Source: Onstottus_B arcticum (GTDB lineage Bacteria > Acidobacteriota > Blastocatellia > UBA7656). Taken from it: DNA of 64,000 nt. Positions 17,805 to 27,929 of this stretch are shown piece after piece (the stretch's first letter is position 1; each line of letters starts with the position of its first letter). The stretch is taken from assembly GCA_038040485.1 (NCBI GenBank), contig JBBPIE010000012.1:62001-126000 (forward strand), written 5' to 3'. The translations under genes were made by a program, and so were the position numbers. The notes beneath the pieces were generated by a model. It had not been told where the DNA came from and ran no database searches. It saw only the letters and a program-made list of their open reading frames with translations.

Positions 17805-19214
17805 TCACTGCGCCGTAGCTTGAGCCAGTCGAGTTCGCGCGATCTGGTAATCAAACACCGCCTGGTTGAGCGCCGCTCGCGCGGCCGCAAGTGTGCTTTG
17901 CGAGTCGGTCACTTCGATGATCGACGCTTCGCCGGCTCGATAGCGTGCTATCGAAGCCTCGACATTGCGTTGTGCTTCGGCGAGCGACGCTCGCAGCAAT
18001 CCAATGCGCGCCGCCGCCGAGAGCGCCTGTGTTCGCGAGGAGTTGAACTGCTGCGCCAGGCCGCGCTGAGTCAAGATGCGCTGAGACTCGGCGGTTTGGG
18101 ATCGGAGTCGGGCTTGCTGCTCGCGGCTCTTGCTGGCGCCCCAATCGAAAAGCGGAATTGTTACGCTGACCGTCGCGAGGACGCCCGTCGTTTCGTGCAG
18201 CGCCCGCGCGTGCAACGAGTCCGAGTCGAACCCGCCGTAGATCGAATAGGAGAATTGTGGCAGCCGCTCGGCGCGCGCGGCTTTCGCGTCCTGCTCGGCG
18301 GCTCGCTTGAGTGCGTCGAATTGCGCGAACTCCGGCCGCTTCAAGATCAGGTCTGGTGTGAAACTGTTCAGTTCGGATGCGTCGGGCGAAAGCATGGAAA
18401 GGTCTACGGCGGCAACCGGCGCGGCAAAGTCGTAACCGATCAGGACCTTGAGCGAATCGCCGGCAACGGATTCGGCGACCCGCGCTTGCTCGAGCTCGTC
18501 GCGCCGCGCCGCGCTCTGCAAGCGCGCGCGAGTCAAATCAACCTGCGCGACTTCGCCCGCGTTGAGCATCAGCGCCGTGATGCGATCAAACTCTTCGGCG
18601 GCCGCGACGCTCAACTCGGCGGAACCTCGCTTCGCGGCCGCAAGGGCTAAGCCGTAGTAAGCTTCATCGACTGCCTGGACCAGCGCGCGACGAGCGACTT
18701 CGGTGCCTGCACGTGCGGCTTCGAGCAGCGCCATTTGCCGCCGAAGCGTCGCGCGCAAGCCGCCCGCTACGTCCAGCTCGCCCGCTACTCCCGCGAGCGC
18801 CTGGTACTCGGTGATGGCGTTCGTGCTTATGAAACTGAATCGATCGCCGCGTGCGGACGGGCCGTTGATCGTCGGCGAGTTGTAGATGACCGAAGAGGGA
18901 ATCGAAGCCTTTGGAAGGAAAGCCGCCTTCGCCTGCTTCACGTCTTCGGCCGCGATCAGCTCGGCGAGCCTGGCCTGCTGGAACGTCGAGGCTTGCGCGA
19001 GCGCGAGCGCGACAGCTTCGTCGCGAGTCAAAGGTTTGACTGATAAAGCGGATGATTGAGCCGCGGAACTTGAAGGAGCGTTCGGCGGTTGAGCCGGCGG
19101 TTGTTGCGCGCTTGCGACAACGGCTGCGAACGTCACCAGCGCCGCTGTCCCTAAAGCCTTTGCGAGCCACGGCAACCGCGTTGCGTGTCGAGCAGATCGG
19201 TCCGCTGATCTCAT
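17805..19214 (-). CDS. TolC-family outer-membrane efflux channel
   Basis: The 469-residue protein has a signal peptide (AALVTFAAVVASAQ), a Pro/Ser-rich spacer and two repeats of the outer-membrane-efflux-protein domain with long helices (LTRDEAVALALAQASTFQQA; LILKRPEFAQFDALKRAAEQ). The C-terminal repeat contains ASIARYRAGEASIIEVTDSQ, typical of TolC/CzcC proteins. It carries the outer-membrane step of the tripartite pump encoded by the next genes on the strand. Confidence 0.92.
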   Translation of the reverse strand: MRSADRSARHATRLPWLAKALGTAALVTFAAVVASAQQPPAQPPNAPSSSAAQSSALSVKPLTRDEAVALALAQASTFQQARLAELIAAEDVKQAKAAFLPKASIPSSVIYNSPTINGPSARGDRFSFISTNAITEYQALAGVAGELDVAGGLRATLRRQMALLEAARAGTEVARRALVQAVDEAYYGLALAAAKRGSAELSVAAAEEFDRITALMLNAGEVAQVDLTRARLQSAARRDELEQARVAESVAGDSLKVLIGYDFAAPVAAVDLSMLSPDASELNSFTPDLILKRPEFAQFDALKRAAEQDAKAARAERLPQFSYSIYGGFDSDSLHARALHETTGVLATVSVTIPLFDWGASKSREQQARLRSQTAESQRILTQRGLAQQFNSSRTQALSAAARIGLLRASLAEAQRNVEASIARYRAGEASIIEVTDSQSTLAAARAALNQAVFDYQIARTRLAQATAQ

Positions 19215-19274
19215 CGGGACTATTCTAAGCCTTATGACGTGATGGTGACAGTTGTTCTAAGCCCGCGATGAACA

Positions 19275-19358
19275 CCCGTAAGGGCGGCCCTCAGTGGCCC
19301 CCCGGATTGAAAGGACGAAGAGTCTCTCTTGACTCTGGGGCGGGCCGCCCATACAGGC
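19275..19358. repeat. REP-like inverted pair, GTAAGGGCGGCCC type
   Basis: Arms near 19277-19302 (CCGTAAGGGCGGCCCTCAG) and 19335-19357 are imperfect inverted copies separated by about 35 bases. They lie between the TonB receptor stop and the TolC start, and may also act as a transcript hairpin. A related pair is at 32586-32670. Confidence 0.65.
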
Positions 19359-19365
19359 ACCGTTT

Positions 19366-21567
19366 CTAGAAGAACCTCAACGTGTAAGTCAGTCGCACGC
19401 CGCGGCCGATCTCCGGAGCGAACTCCTTGATGAACGAGAGATGGTTGCGATACAAACGGTCGCCGAGATTGAAAGCGCTTACTGAGATGATCTGAGCATA
19501 GTGCTGCTGCGGAAAAATGTACGACGCGTTCACGTTGAAGGTCGTGTAGCCGCCCGTGCGAGTCTCGGTCGGGAAGATCCGATCTTGATCTCTGGACATC
19601 ACTGCTTCCGGGGCGAAGCGAAGGCCTTTGTAAGTCGCTTCGAACCCGACGCGGCCGCGGAGGGGTGGGATGCGCGGCAACGGCGTGTCCGTGTCGGTCA
19701 GCTTTGCGTTGACATAGTCGATCCCGGAGATCAACCACAGATTGCGGTGCAGTCCGATGTCGAGCCGAGCCTCCGCTCCAGTGTACCTGGTTTTTCCCTG
19801 CGAGTAGTTCGCCACGATGAGACCATCTTCCTCTTCACCGGTCGGCGCGAGAAAAATGAAGTCCTTCAGGTGATAATAGAAGTAGTTCAGCTCTGCGCGC
19901 ACTCTGCTGGTGGAGTGTCGAAGGGATACATCTACGCCGTCGTTCTGCTCATGCTTGAGAGTCGTGTCGCCAACCTCGAATGTAGCATTCCCTGGGTGCG
20001 GCCCAAAGTTGTAAAGCTCCTCGAGGGCCGGCGCTCGGTATGAGTGAGTGTAGTTGACGACAAAGGCTCCACCCTTCCACGTGGGCACGCGCATTCCAAC
20101 AGCGCCCGAAAAGCCGTTGAACGAGCGATCCGGCGTTGGGCGATCGACTATCCCCTGTTCGGGCTTGTAGCCGTTGTGCTCGAACCGCCCGCCGAACTGG
20201 AAACCGATGCGCTCAAAGTCCACCTTCTCCAGCGCGAAACCGGCGAATGCGTTCTGAATCGTGGGCGGCCCAAGCGACTCCTCACCCGCCGAGCTATAGT
20301 CGCGGTGCAGCCCCCAGAAACCGACGCTCCCTGACCAGCGGCCAGTCTTTCGCTCGTCGAACAATCCTCGATACGTAAACGTCTTGTTGTTGAACGTCGT
20401 GTTTACGACGTTCTCTACGGCGTTGATCTCCTGATGCTTGTAATCAGTGTATTGTACTGAGAACTGCGCGTCGGTGAAGAACGAATCCAGTTCACGGAAG
20501 CCGCCGTTGAAATGAATGCTGTGACTCCGAGGATTGAGCAAGACGATCTCTGGATTTTCTTCATTCTGATCGAAGGGAATCCCGTAGCGCAGCCGGTTAA
20601 AACTGTAGTCAAGACTGGCGAACGATTTTGAGGAGAAGTAGCCGAACCCGCCCGCACCAGCACCTGCTTGCGTGTAGGAGTTTGTTATCCTGCCGATGGG
20701 CGTCTCGTAGTCGCCGGCTCGTTGGCCGCTGCCGTTGCCCCAGAACAACCAGTTCTTTGTTCCGTACTCAATGCCGCCGCCGCCGCCGCCTTGCCAGTTG
20801 TTGGTGCCTCCCAGCGCTGTGAAGTACCCGCGAACTCCGGGGTGAGCCGAGTCGTGCTCGGAGATCGCGTTGATTACTCCGCCTATTGCGCTGCTACCGT
20901 AGAGCAGCGTAGCCGGTCCCTTTACAACCTCGAGCTTCTCCACGCTTAAAAGGTCGATGGGTTCGGCGTGATCCCCTGATTGAAATCCCAGCGCGCCGAC
21001 GCGGTTTCCGTCCTGGAGTACGAGAACGCGATCGCCATCGAATCCCCTAATGACCGGCCGGCCGTTGCCGGGGCCAAACGAGCGCTTGGCGATCCCAAGC
21101 TCGTGATCCAGCACGTCGCCCAGTGATTGAGTGTTCCTTTCTGAAATCTCTGCAGCGGTCAGAGATGTTACAGACTGAATTGAGTTGAACGACGTCTCTT
21201 CGCCACCGCTCGCGCTCACGGTGACCTGCTCTCCGACGACTCTCAGCCGCAACTGAAAGTCTGCGGTGACGGTTGCGCCGTCGGGAACTTGCACTGTCTG
21301 AACGATGTCGGGTACGCGGTCGAGGTGAGCTACAACACTGTAGGTACCGGACGGCACGTCGGGAAACTCGTACACTCCGTCATCGTTTGTCTCGATGGAG
21401 CGTTTTAGTTGAAGGATGGTCACTATCACGCCGTGAACGGGCTTTCCCGACGTCTCAAGCGTAACCGTTCCGCGCACCGTGCTTCCGGCATTCCCGCCAA
21501 AAGCGGCCGCCGGAAGGCCGGCAAAACACAACACCGCGATGATTGCAAAAGCTGTGAATCGTTTCAT
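19366..21567 (-). CDS. TonB-dependent receptor, ZnuD-like
   Basis: Start is at ATG 21567 with GAGGAGA 8 bases upstream and a signal peptide (FAIIAVLCFAGLPAAAFG). An N-terminal carboxypeptidase-regulatory-like domain (STVRGTVTLETSGKPVHGVI) precedes the plug (LGDVLDHELGIAKRSFGPGN; VVKGPATLLYGSSAIGGVIN) and a 22-strand-type barrel ending in TYTLRFF. The plug most resembles ZnuD-like receptors for zinc or haem. A His/Cys-rich secreted protein gene lies upstream and the TolC/HlyD pair downstream, so metal handling is a fair inference, not proven. Confidence 0.88.
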   Translation of the reverse strand: MKRFTAFAIIAVLCFAGLPAAAFGGNAGSTVRGTVTLETSGKPVHGVIVTILQLKRSIETNDDGVYEFPDVPSGTYSVVAHLDRVPDIVQTVQVPDGATVTADFQLRLRVVGEQVTVSASGGEETSFNSIQSVTSLTAAEISERNTQSLGDVLDHELGIAKRSFGPGNGRPVIRGFDGDRVLVLQDGNRVGALGFQSGDHAEPIDLLSVEKLEVVKGPATLLYGSSAIGGVINAISEHDSAHPGVRGYFTALGGTNNWQGGGGGGIEYGTKNWLFWGNGSGQRAGDYETPIGRITNSYTQAGAGAGGFGYFSSKSFASLDYSFNRLRYGIPFDQNEENPEIVLLNPRSHSIHFNGGFRELDSFFTDAQFSVQYTDYKHQEINAVENVVNTTFNNKTFTYRGLFDERKTGRWSGSVGFWGLHRDYSSAGEESLGPPTIQNAFAGFALEKVDFERIGFQFGGRFEHNGYKPEQGIVDRPTPDRSFNGFSGAVGMRVPTWKGGAFVVNYTHSYRAPALEELYNFGPHPGNATFEVGDTTLKHEQNDGVDVSLRHSTSRVRAELNYFYYHLKDFIFLAPTGEEEDGLIVANYSQGKTRYTGAEARLDIGLHRNLWLISGIDYVNAKLTDTDTPLPRIPPLRGRVGFEATYKGLRFAPEAVMSRDQDRIFPTETRTGGYTTFNVNASYIFPQQHYAQIISVSAFNLGDRLYRNHLSFIKEFAPEIGRGVRLTYTLRFF

Positions 21568-21755
21568 AAGAAGTCTCCTCACTAGTGAAGCGGATCGAAG
21601 TGCCGGCTCGATTCAGAAATGCGGCCGAACCGGCGGGATCTCCGGCCTGAACCAAAGCAGCGCTAAGGCGCGCATTGCGTCTGCCGAGAAGGTCGCATCG
21701 ACTGACGCGGACCTGCCGGGAACGCCACTTCTGGCCGGGATGAATTAATGCATCA

Positions 21756-22142
21756 CTAGATGAGGGGCGGGGCGCGGCTGGAACGGACCAGCCCGCGGTA
21801 GTTCAGATACGGGTGCGAGAGGAGACTCTCGTGAACCACCGACTGAAGAGGTAACTCGACTGCGAATGAGTGCGCGCGGTCGGCTGATGCAAAGTTCCGT
21901 TGAACCCTGCATGAAAGACAGTGTGACTCATTGGTCGAATCCGGTGGATTGCTCGAGTCGCCGTCTCCAGCGGTAAAGCTGACAGTGGCGAGCGACTCGT
22001 GGCCGGCCGGGCGGTCGTGGTGATGAGTCACGCAAACGAACAGCGCATGAGCGACAAGACAAAGCAGAGCCAGCGACGAAGCACGCGCTCTCGGGCTTGC
22101 CTTGTATCGGGACCAACCGCGCAGATTCAGGCGTCTTTCCAT
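21756..22142 (-). CDS. Small His/Cys-rich exported protein, DUF2946-like
   Basis: The roughly 128-residue protein has an uncleaved or cleaved N-terminal hydrophobic segment (SLALLCLVAHALFVCVTHHH) followed by a His cluster (THHHD) and a later HCLSCRVQR motif. This combination of an exported chain, His residues and a CxxC resembles the small proteins often placed before metal-related TonB receptors. It is 170 bases upstream of the ZnuD-like receptor on the same strand. Start at 22142 is chosen because the following segment is signal-like; 22184 is possible. Function unknown, metal binding inferred. Confidence 0.6.
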   Translation of the reverse strand: MERRLNLRGWSRYKASPRARASSLALLCLVAHALFVCVTHHHDRPAGHESLATVSFTAGDGDSSNPPDSTNESHCLSCRVQRNFASADRAHSFAVELPLQSVVHESLLSHPYLNYRGLVRSSRAPPLI

Positions 22143-22201
22143 GAAGCTTTTTGAGTCTACCAGCAGCGGACACGTGGCTGTCAACGAAAATGAGTTTGTA
22201 G

Positions 22202-22321
22202 TTCTCTGCGTGAACCTCTGCGTCTCGGCGCCTCTGCGGTTAGAGGGTTCACAAATTGGTAAACCTGGAAGTTCTCTCTAACCGCAGAGGCGCCGAGACG
22301 CAGAGGTTTACGCAGAGAAGA
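22202..22321. repeat. CGCAGAG hairpin element, full copy with conserved loop
   Basis: Left arm about 22202-22246 (CTCTGCGTCTCGGCGCCTCT), loop GAGGGTTCACAAATTGG..., right arm about 22277-22321. The arms are near-perfect inverted copies of about 44 bases. The loop also matches the copies at 26745 and 60827. It lies between two divergent genes, about 77 bases upstream of the first S9 peptidase. Confidence 0.9.
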
Positions 22322-22397
22322 CACCTCAGCTTGTTTCGTTACTCGCAACGTCATATATTCACACCGCTGCCCGCACATCAATCGAGAAGGAGCCCTT

Positions 22398-24533
22398 ATG
22401 AAATCTCCTGCGACAACGAAGCCAAGACTGGCTGTTCTGAGCTTGATCGGGATCGTTTCGTTTGCGCTGCCGTCGGCCGTCTTTGCGCAACAGGCGAAAC
22501 GACCGATGACTTTCGAAGACGTGATGAGCTTGCGAGTCGTGAGCGATCCGCGGATTTCGCCTGACGGCAAACAAGTCGCGTTCGTCGTCACTCAAGCGGA
22601 TATGAAAACGAACTTCCGCAACTCGGATGTGTGGCTGGTTTCCGCGGACGGAGGCGAACCGCAACAACTCACTCGCTCGCCGAAACGCGATGATCAGCCG
22701 AGCTGGTCGGCTGACTCGCGAAGGCTGGCTTTTATCTCGGACCGCGACGGCAAGGCTCAGGTTTACGTCTTGTCGATCGACGGCGGCGAAGCTCGCAAGG
22801 TGACTGATGTGAAGACCGCCGTTCAGGGCTTCGAGTGGTCGCCGGACGGGAAACGCATAGCATACGCCGCGGCCGATCCGGTTTCGGAGGCGCGTGAAAA
22901 GGAGAAGAAGGACGGCTTCGATCAGATCATCGCCGATGCCGACTATCCGTATGCGCGCATCAACGTTATTACCGTGGGTGACGATGGCGCGCCGCCCAAG
23001 CCAATCAAGCTAACAGACGGGCCTCTTCACGTCGTTGGGCTTGCGTGGCATCCAAGCGGTGAGTACATCGCGTTCCCTGCGAGAAGCACGACGAAGCTGG
23101 CGGACTCCGCGACGACGGAGATTTACGTGATCGAAACGAGCGGCAAGCAAACCGCGCCCAAGCGAATCACGAACAATGATCGAGCTGAATCAAACATCGC
23201 CTGGTCGCCTGACGGAAACACGCTTTCATATCTTGCAAACACAGATAAGTATTCGAGCATCGGGCCCTCGCGAATTCACCTTCTATCGCTAACACGAGTC
23301 ACGACCAAAACCGGTCAGTCGCCCAGCCTGACGGGTTTCCTCGCGGCTGCGCAACCTCAGGTGTTGTTGCCGCAGTTCAGCGACTACATCACGCGTTACG
23401 AGTGGTCTGGCGATAGCCGCATCATCTACTTTGCGGCAGACAGAGGTACGAGTCGTCACCTCTGGCGCGTCTTCTCTAACGGCAGTCAATCCAGCTTGAT
23501 GACTATCGGCACGGTTCTGAACGGGCCGTTCAGTCTTTCAACTTCGGGTCCGACGACTGGCCGCGCTCAGGAGTCGGGGCGGATTGCTGGTCTGAGAGAA
23601 GACCCTTTGCATCCAGCCGAAATCTTCTTAGAGCCGTTCCCGGAGTCGGGCGATGTAATCACCCAGGCGCAACAACTCACACACATGAACCCTCAAGTTG
23701 AATCATTCGCACTGGGCCGAGTCGAAACCGTCAAATGGAAAAGCAAAGACGGCCGCGAGATCGAAGGCATACTCGTCTACCCGATCGACTACGAGGCCGG
23801 GAAACAATACCCGCTCATCACGAGCATCCACGGCGGACCGGAAGGCGCTTATCAGCTTTCTTTCATGGCGAGCTACGGCGAGTTCCCGCACATCTACGCG
23901 GCGCGCGGCTACGCGAGTTTCTTCCCGAACTTTCGAGGCTCGTCGAACTATGGTTACGAGTTCGCTTCGGCAAACGTCGGCGATCTGGGCGGCGGCGACT
24001 ATCAAGACATAATGAGCGGCGTCGACTATTTGATCGAACGAGGCATCGCCGACGCGGGAAGGCTGGCGATCAAGGGCTATAGCTACGGCGGGTATATGTC
24101 GGGCTGGATCATCGGTCACTCCGATCGTTTCAAAGCGGCGGTGTTCGGAGCGGGCTTGTCGAACGCGATCTCTTACTACAGCCAGGCCGACATTCAGTTC
24201 AGCCGCGAGACGCTTCATCAGGGCACGCCGTGGCGTAACAATCAAAACATGATCGAGCGCTCGCCTGTCTTCTATCTTCAAAACGCGAAGACGCCGTCAC
24301 TGATTTATCACGGCGAGAAAGACGAACGAGTTCCGCTTCCGCAGAGCCTCGAGACTTACATGGGTTTGAAGAAGGCGGGCGTGACGACTCAGTTGATCGT
24401 CTATCCGCGCGAAGGCCACGGCTTGCGCGAGCCTGCTCATCAGCTCGACAAGATGCGCCGCGAGTTTGAGTGGATTGACCACCGCCTCAACCGTGGAGCG
24501 ACCCCGAGCGTTGAAACCAGTCTGAAACAGTGA
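22398..24533 (+). CDS. S9-family prolyl oligopeptidase-like serine peptidase
   Basis: This 711-residue secreted peptidase has a signal peptide ending AVFAQQ and a GAAGGAG ribosome site. The N-terminal half is a PD40/beta-propeller (repeated WSPDGKRIAY, WSPDGNTLSY units); the C-terminal half is the alpha/beta hydrolase. The triad is visible: Ser562 in GYSYGGYM, Asp642 in GEKDERVP, His674 in EGHGLREP. It is likely a DPP-IV/acylaminoacyl-type enzyme trimming peptides in the periplasm. A paralogue follows 43 bases downstream, and both probably share a transcript. Confidence 0.93.
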   Translation: MKSPATTKPRLAVLSLIGIVSFALPSAVFAQQAKRPMTFEDVMSLRVVSDPRISPDGKQVAFVVTQADMKTNFRNSDVWLVSADGGEPQQLTRSPKRDDQPSWSADSRRLAFISDRDGKAQVYVLSIDGGEARKVTDVKTAVQGFEWSPDGKRIAYAAADPVSEAREKEKKDGFDQIIADADYPYARINVITVGDDGAPPKPIKLTDGPLHVVGLAWHPSGEYIAFPARSTTKLADSATTEIYVIETSGKQTAPKRITNNDRAESNIAWSPDGNTLSYLANTDKYSSIGPSRIHLLSLTRVTTKTGQSPSLTGFLAAAQPQVLLPQFSDYITRYEWSGDSRIIYFAADRGTSRHLWRVFSNGSQSSLMTIGTVLNGPFSLSTSGPTTGRAQESGRIAGLREDPLHPAEIFLEPFPESGDVITQAQQLTHMNPQVESFALGRVETVKWKSKDGREIEGILVYPIDYEAGKQYPLITSIHGGPEGAYQLSFMASYGEFPHIYAARGYASFFPNFRGSSNYGYEFASANVGDLGGGDYQDIMSGVDYLIERGIADAGRLAIKGYSYGGYMSGWIIGHSDRFKAAVFGAGLSNAISYYSQADIQFSRETLHQGTPWRNNQNMIERSPVFYLQNAKTPSLIYHGEKDERVPLPQSLETYMGLKKAGVTTQLIVYPREGHGLREPAHQLDKMRREFEWIDHRLNRGATPSVETSLKQ

Positions 24534-24576
24534 TTCACTTGTGAGTCGTGCCAATCAATCGATCAGGAGTGTACCA

Positions 24577-26720
24577 ATGAAGATCGGATTCCGCCGCTTC
24601 AGTTTGCCAGTGATAGTGTTATTGATCGCCTCGCTCGGACTGCCGAGCGCTTTGTTCGCCGCCGACAAACGATCGATCAGCGAGACTGACTTGTTCAAGT
24701 TCGTCTGGATAGCCGATCCGCAAATCTCGCCCGACGGCTCGCGTGTTGTATTCGTCCGCGTGCGGGTAAATCAAAAATCAGATCGCTACGAAACGGCTCT
24801 GTGGATTGTGCCGGCGGCCGGCGGACCAGCGCGGCAGCTTACTGCCGGGCCGCGCGACGGCGGACCTCGCTGGTCACCCGACGGCAAGACGCTGGCGTTC
24901 ATACGATCGGCGGAAAAAGACGGCAAGCCGCAGCCGCCCCAAATCTATCTGCTCTCGCTCGATGGCGGCGAAGCGCAACAGCTTACCGACGCGCCGCGCA
25001 GCCCGGGCGGGTTTGAATGGTCGCCCGACGGGAAGATGCTTGCCTTCGTGAGCCGCGAGGAGCCGAACAAGGACGCTCCCAATCCCGAAGGTCCCGGTAA
25101 GGAGAAAGACCGCGTCAGCGACGTTCGTGTCATCACGAAAGCGGTCTATCGGTTTAACGGCGCCGGCTACTTCAACCCGAGGGCTCACGCGCACATCTGG
25201 ACCGTCAGTGCCGCGGCCGGCGACAAACCCAAACCCAGGCAACTCACCAAAGGCAACTTCGATGAAGGAAACATGAGCTGGTCGCAGGACGGCTCCCGGA
25301 TTTACTTCTCGACGAATCGTGTAGCCGAGCCTTACTACGGCGAGCCTCGAACCGAGTTGTACTCGATTGATCGAGAAGGCGGCGACGAGCGGCTAGTCTT
25401 GAGCTTCGATGGCGGAATGGGTAACTACAGCTTCAGCGGCGACGGCAAACGCATCGCCTTCAGCGGCGTGCAAAATCACAAACCGGTCAGGTCCTACGGT
25501 CAACCGGACGTGTTTCTGATGAACAACGAATCGAGCGCGAAGCCGCAAAACCTCACTGCGAATTATGACTTCGACATAGGCGGCGGCCTTACCGGCGACC
25601 AGCGCGCGCCTCGCGGCGCAAGCCCCGGCGGCGTTACCTGGAGCAAAGACGGCCGGTGGTTATTTGTCAACGTGGCCGAACACGGCTCCTCAAATCTCAA
25701 ACGAATCGAAGCGGCGACGGGTAGAGTTGAGCCGTTGACTACCGGAGCTCAAGAGGTCGTCTCATACACCGCGACACCCGACGCGTCCAGGATGGCGCTG
25801 GTGATATCGACCTCTACAAACGTCGGCGATCTCTTTCTGCTCGACGCCGGCTCGGGCAAGTGACCCAGTTGACCAAGATCAATGACGAGTTGTTCTCAGG
25901 GCTCAACCTTACCGGCCCGGAAGAAATCTGGTACACAAGCTTTGACGGAAAGGAGGTTCAAGCGTGGATTCAGAAGCCGCCCAACTTTGATTCCTCGAAG
26001 AAGTATCCGTTGATCCTCCAAATCCACGGCGGCCCGCACGCGGCCTACGGCTTCACGTTCACTCACGAGTTCCAATGGATGGCCGCGAAGGGCTTCGTGG
26101 TGCTCTATACGAACCCGCGAGGCAGCACCTCCTACGGCCAGGACTTCGGCAACATCATTCAGTACAACTATCCGGGCGACGACTACAAAGACTTGATGGC
26201 CGGAGTGGAGGACGTCGTCAAACGCGGCTACATCGACACAAAAAAGATGGGCGTGACCGGCGGCAGCGGCGGCGGCGTGCTGACTAACTGGACCGTTGGA
26301 CACACAGCGCGGTTTGCGGCTGCGGTGTCGCAAAGGTCGATCGCCGACTGGGCTGGCTTTTGGTACACGGCAGACTTCACACTCTTCACACCAACATGGT
26401 TTCGCGGAGCGCCCTGGGAGGAGTCCAAAGACTTCGAGAAGCGCTCGCCGATCAGCTACATCAAGGACATCAACACTCCGATGATGTTCATCGAGGGCGA
26501 AGTGGATTTTCGCACTCCGGCGGGTGAAGGCGGCGAGATCATGTTTCGCGCGTTGAAGTATCGCAAGATCCCCACGGCTATGATCAGGTTCCCGAACGAA
26601 TCGCATGAGCTTTCCCGCTCGGGCGCGCCCTGGCATCGCATCGAGCGATTGCAACACATCGTGAACTGGTTCGAGAAGTATCTACAGGACAAGCCGATCA
26701 GGATTTACGATGTCGAGTAA
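24577..26720 (+). pseudogene. S9-family peptidase split by an apparent single-base frameshift
   Basis: Two consecutive frames cover one enzyme. The first (ATG 24577, stop 25863) encodes a signal peptide and PD40 propeller. The second (GTG 25860 to 26720, 286 residues) encodes the hydrolase domain with Ser136 in TGGSGGGVL, Asp in EGEVDFRTP and His in NESHELS. Adding one base at about 25860 would give a smooth join (GSGK-VTQLTKIND). The 4-base GTGA overlap could instead be read as coupling, but no ribosome site precedes the GTG. Total length about 715 residues is normal for the family. It may be a sequencing error, a real mutation, or a split pair. Confidence 0.8.
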
Positions 26721-26744
26721 TTCAGAAGAACTGTGCTTGTCGTA

Positions 26745-26863
26745 ATCTCTGCGTAGTCTCTGCGTCTCGGCGACTCTGCGGTTAGAGGGTCTCGCAAACT
26801 AGCAAACCAGAAAGTGCTCTCTAACCGCAGAGACGCTGAGACGCCGAGGTCTCGCAGAGAAGA
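26745..26863. repeat. CGCAGAG hairpin element, full copy
   Basis: Inverted arms about 26745-26789 and 26818-26863 around a loop (GAGGGTCTCGCAAACTAGC) that matches the loop of the copy at 22202. The right arm ends 16 bases before the DUF1080 start codon, just ahead of its ribosome site. Confidence 0.9.
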
Positions 26864-26879
26864 AGTTGGAGGACTCGAT

Positions 26880-27827
26880 ATGGTGCGCGTACTGAGAGTG
26901 GTGCTGACGGTGGTTGTTCTATTTTCTTGCGGCACTCGGCCGGGCATTCGGGCGTCACAGGAGCCTCCCGAACCTGCGATCGTCGGGCGGTGGGATATCA
27001 CCGTCGAAACAACGTCAGGCAGTTACCCTTCCTGGCTCGAGGTGCACAAGTCTGGCTATCGCACACTTGTAGGTCAATTCGTTGGGCAGTCTGGGAGCGC
27101 ACGGCCCGTCTCGAGCGTGGAGTACGCCGAGGGCAAGTTGAGATTCTCGATTCCTCCGCAATGGGAAAGGCGTGACAGCGATCTCGTCTTTGAAGCCAAA
27201 ATGGAAAACGATCGGTTATCAGGCTGGACCTCCGACAGCTCGGGGAAGCGGCTGGCTTGGACTGGCAGGCGAGCGCCCACTTTGCGCCGCCAGGCCGAGC
27301 CGGGGTGGGATAAGCCAATAAGGTTGATCAACCGATCCGGTCTGACTGGCTGGCATGAGATGGGCGCCAACAATTGGCAAGTCGTGAACGGCGTGTTAAC
27401 CAATACAAAAGCGGGCGGGAACCTTGTGACCAATCAGAAATTCACAGACTTCAAACTTCACGCCGAGTTTCGCTATCCAAAGGACGGCAACAGCGGAATC
27501 TATTTGCGAGGGCGGCACGAAGTTCAAATCGAAGACAGCGCCGGTCTCGAGCCGGCGACCGTAAACCTTGGCGGGATCTACGGGTTCTTAACTCCGAATC
27601 AAGACGCCGCCAAAGCAGCGGGCGAGTGGCAGACATTCGACATCAAGTTGACCGGCCGCCTGGTGACCGTTGTATTGAACGGCAAGACCATCATCTGTAA
27701 TCAAGCGATCCCCGGCATCACTGGAGGAGCGCTGGATAGCGACGAGGCGGCGCCGGGTCCATTGCTGCTTCAAGGGGACCATGGGCCAATCGACTTTCGC
27801 AATTTGATCATCACACCGGCGAAGTGA
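26880..27827 (+). CDS. Secreted DUF1080 / 3-keto-disaccharide hydrolase-family protein
   Basis: Start is ATG 26880 behind GGAGGACTCGAT; upstream codons belong to the repeat. The N-terminal signal contains LFSC, a possible lipobox. Residues about 20-140 form a beta-rich domain (IVGRWDITVETTSGSYPSWL), then the concanavalin-like DUF1080 domain begins at LINRSGLTGWHEMG and shows NGVLTNTKAGGNLVT, FRYPKDGNSGIYLRGRHEVQ and the closing LLLQGDHGPIDFRNL. DUF1080 proteins bind or cleave sugars; some act on 3-keto-glycosides. Substrate here is unknown. Confidence 0.88.
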   Translation: MVRVLRVVLTVVVLFSCGTRPGIRASQEPPEPAIVGRWDITVETTSGSYPSWLEVHKSGYRTLVGQFVGQSGSARPVSSVEYAEGKLRFSIPPQWERRDSDLVFEAKMENDRLSGWTSDSSGKRLAWTGRRAPTLRRQAEPGWDKPIRLINRSGLTGWHEMGANNWQVVNGVLTNTKAGGNLVTNQKFTDFKLHAEFRYPKDGNSGIYLRGRHEVQIEDSAGLEPATVNLGGIYGFLTPNQDAAKAAGEWQTFDIKLTGRLVTVVLNGKTIICNQAIPGITGGALDSDEAAPGPLLLQGDHGPIDFRNLIITPAK

Positions 27828-27872
27828 CCGGAGTAGCCGATCCTGCGAGAGAGCTTAGACGTTGAGTGACCA

Positions 27873-27913
27873 GCTAACCGCAGAGACGCAAAGACGCAGA
27901 GGTTCGCGCAGAG
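27873..27913. repeat. CGCAGAG repeat, single arm
   Basis: Core CTAACCGCAGAGACGC with a single arm, ending 16 bases before the DUF1800 start codon, again just upstream of the ribosome binding site AAGGAG. Confidence 0.8.
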
Positions 27914-27929
27914 TCTCAAGGAGTTCCTT

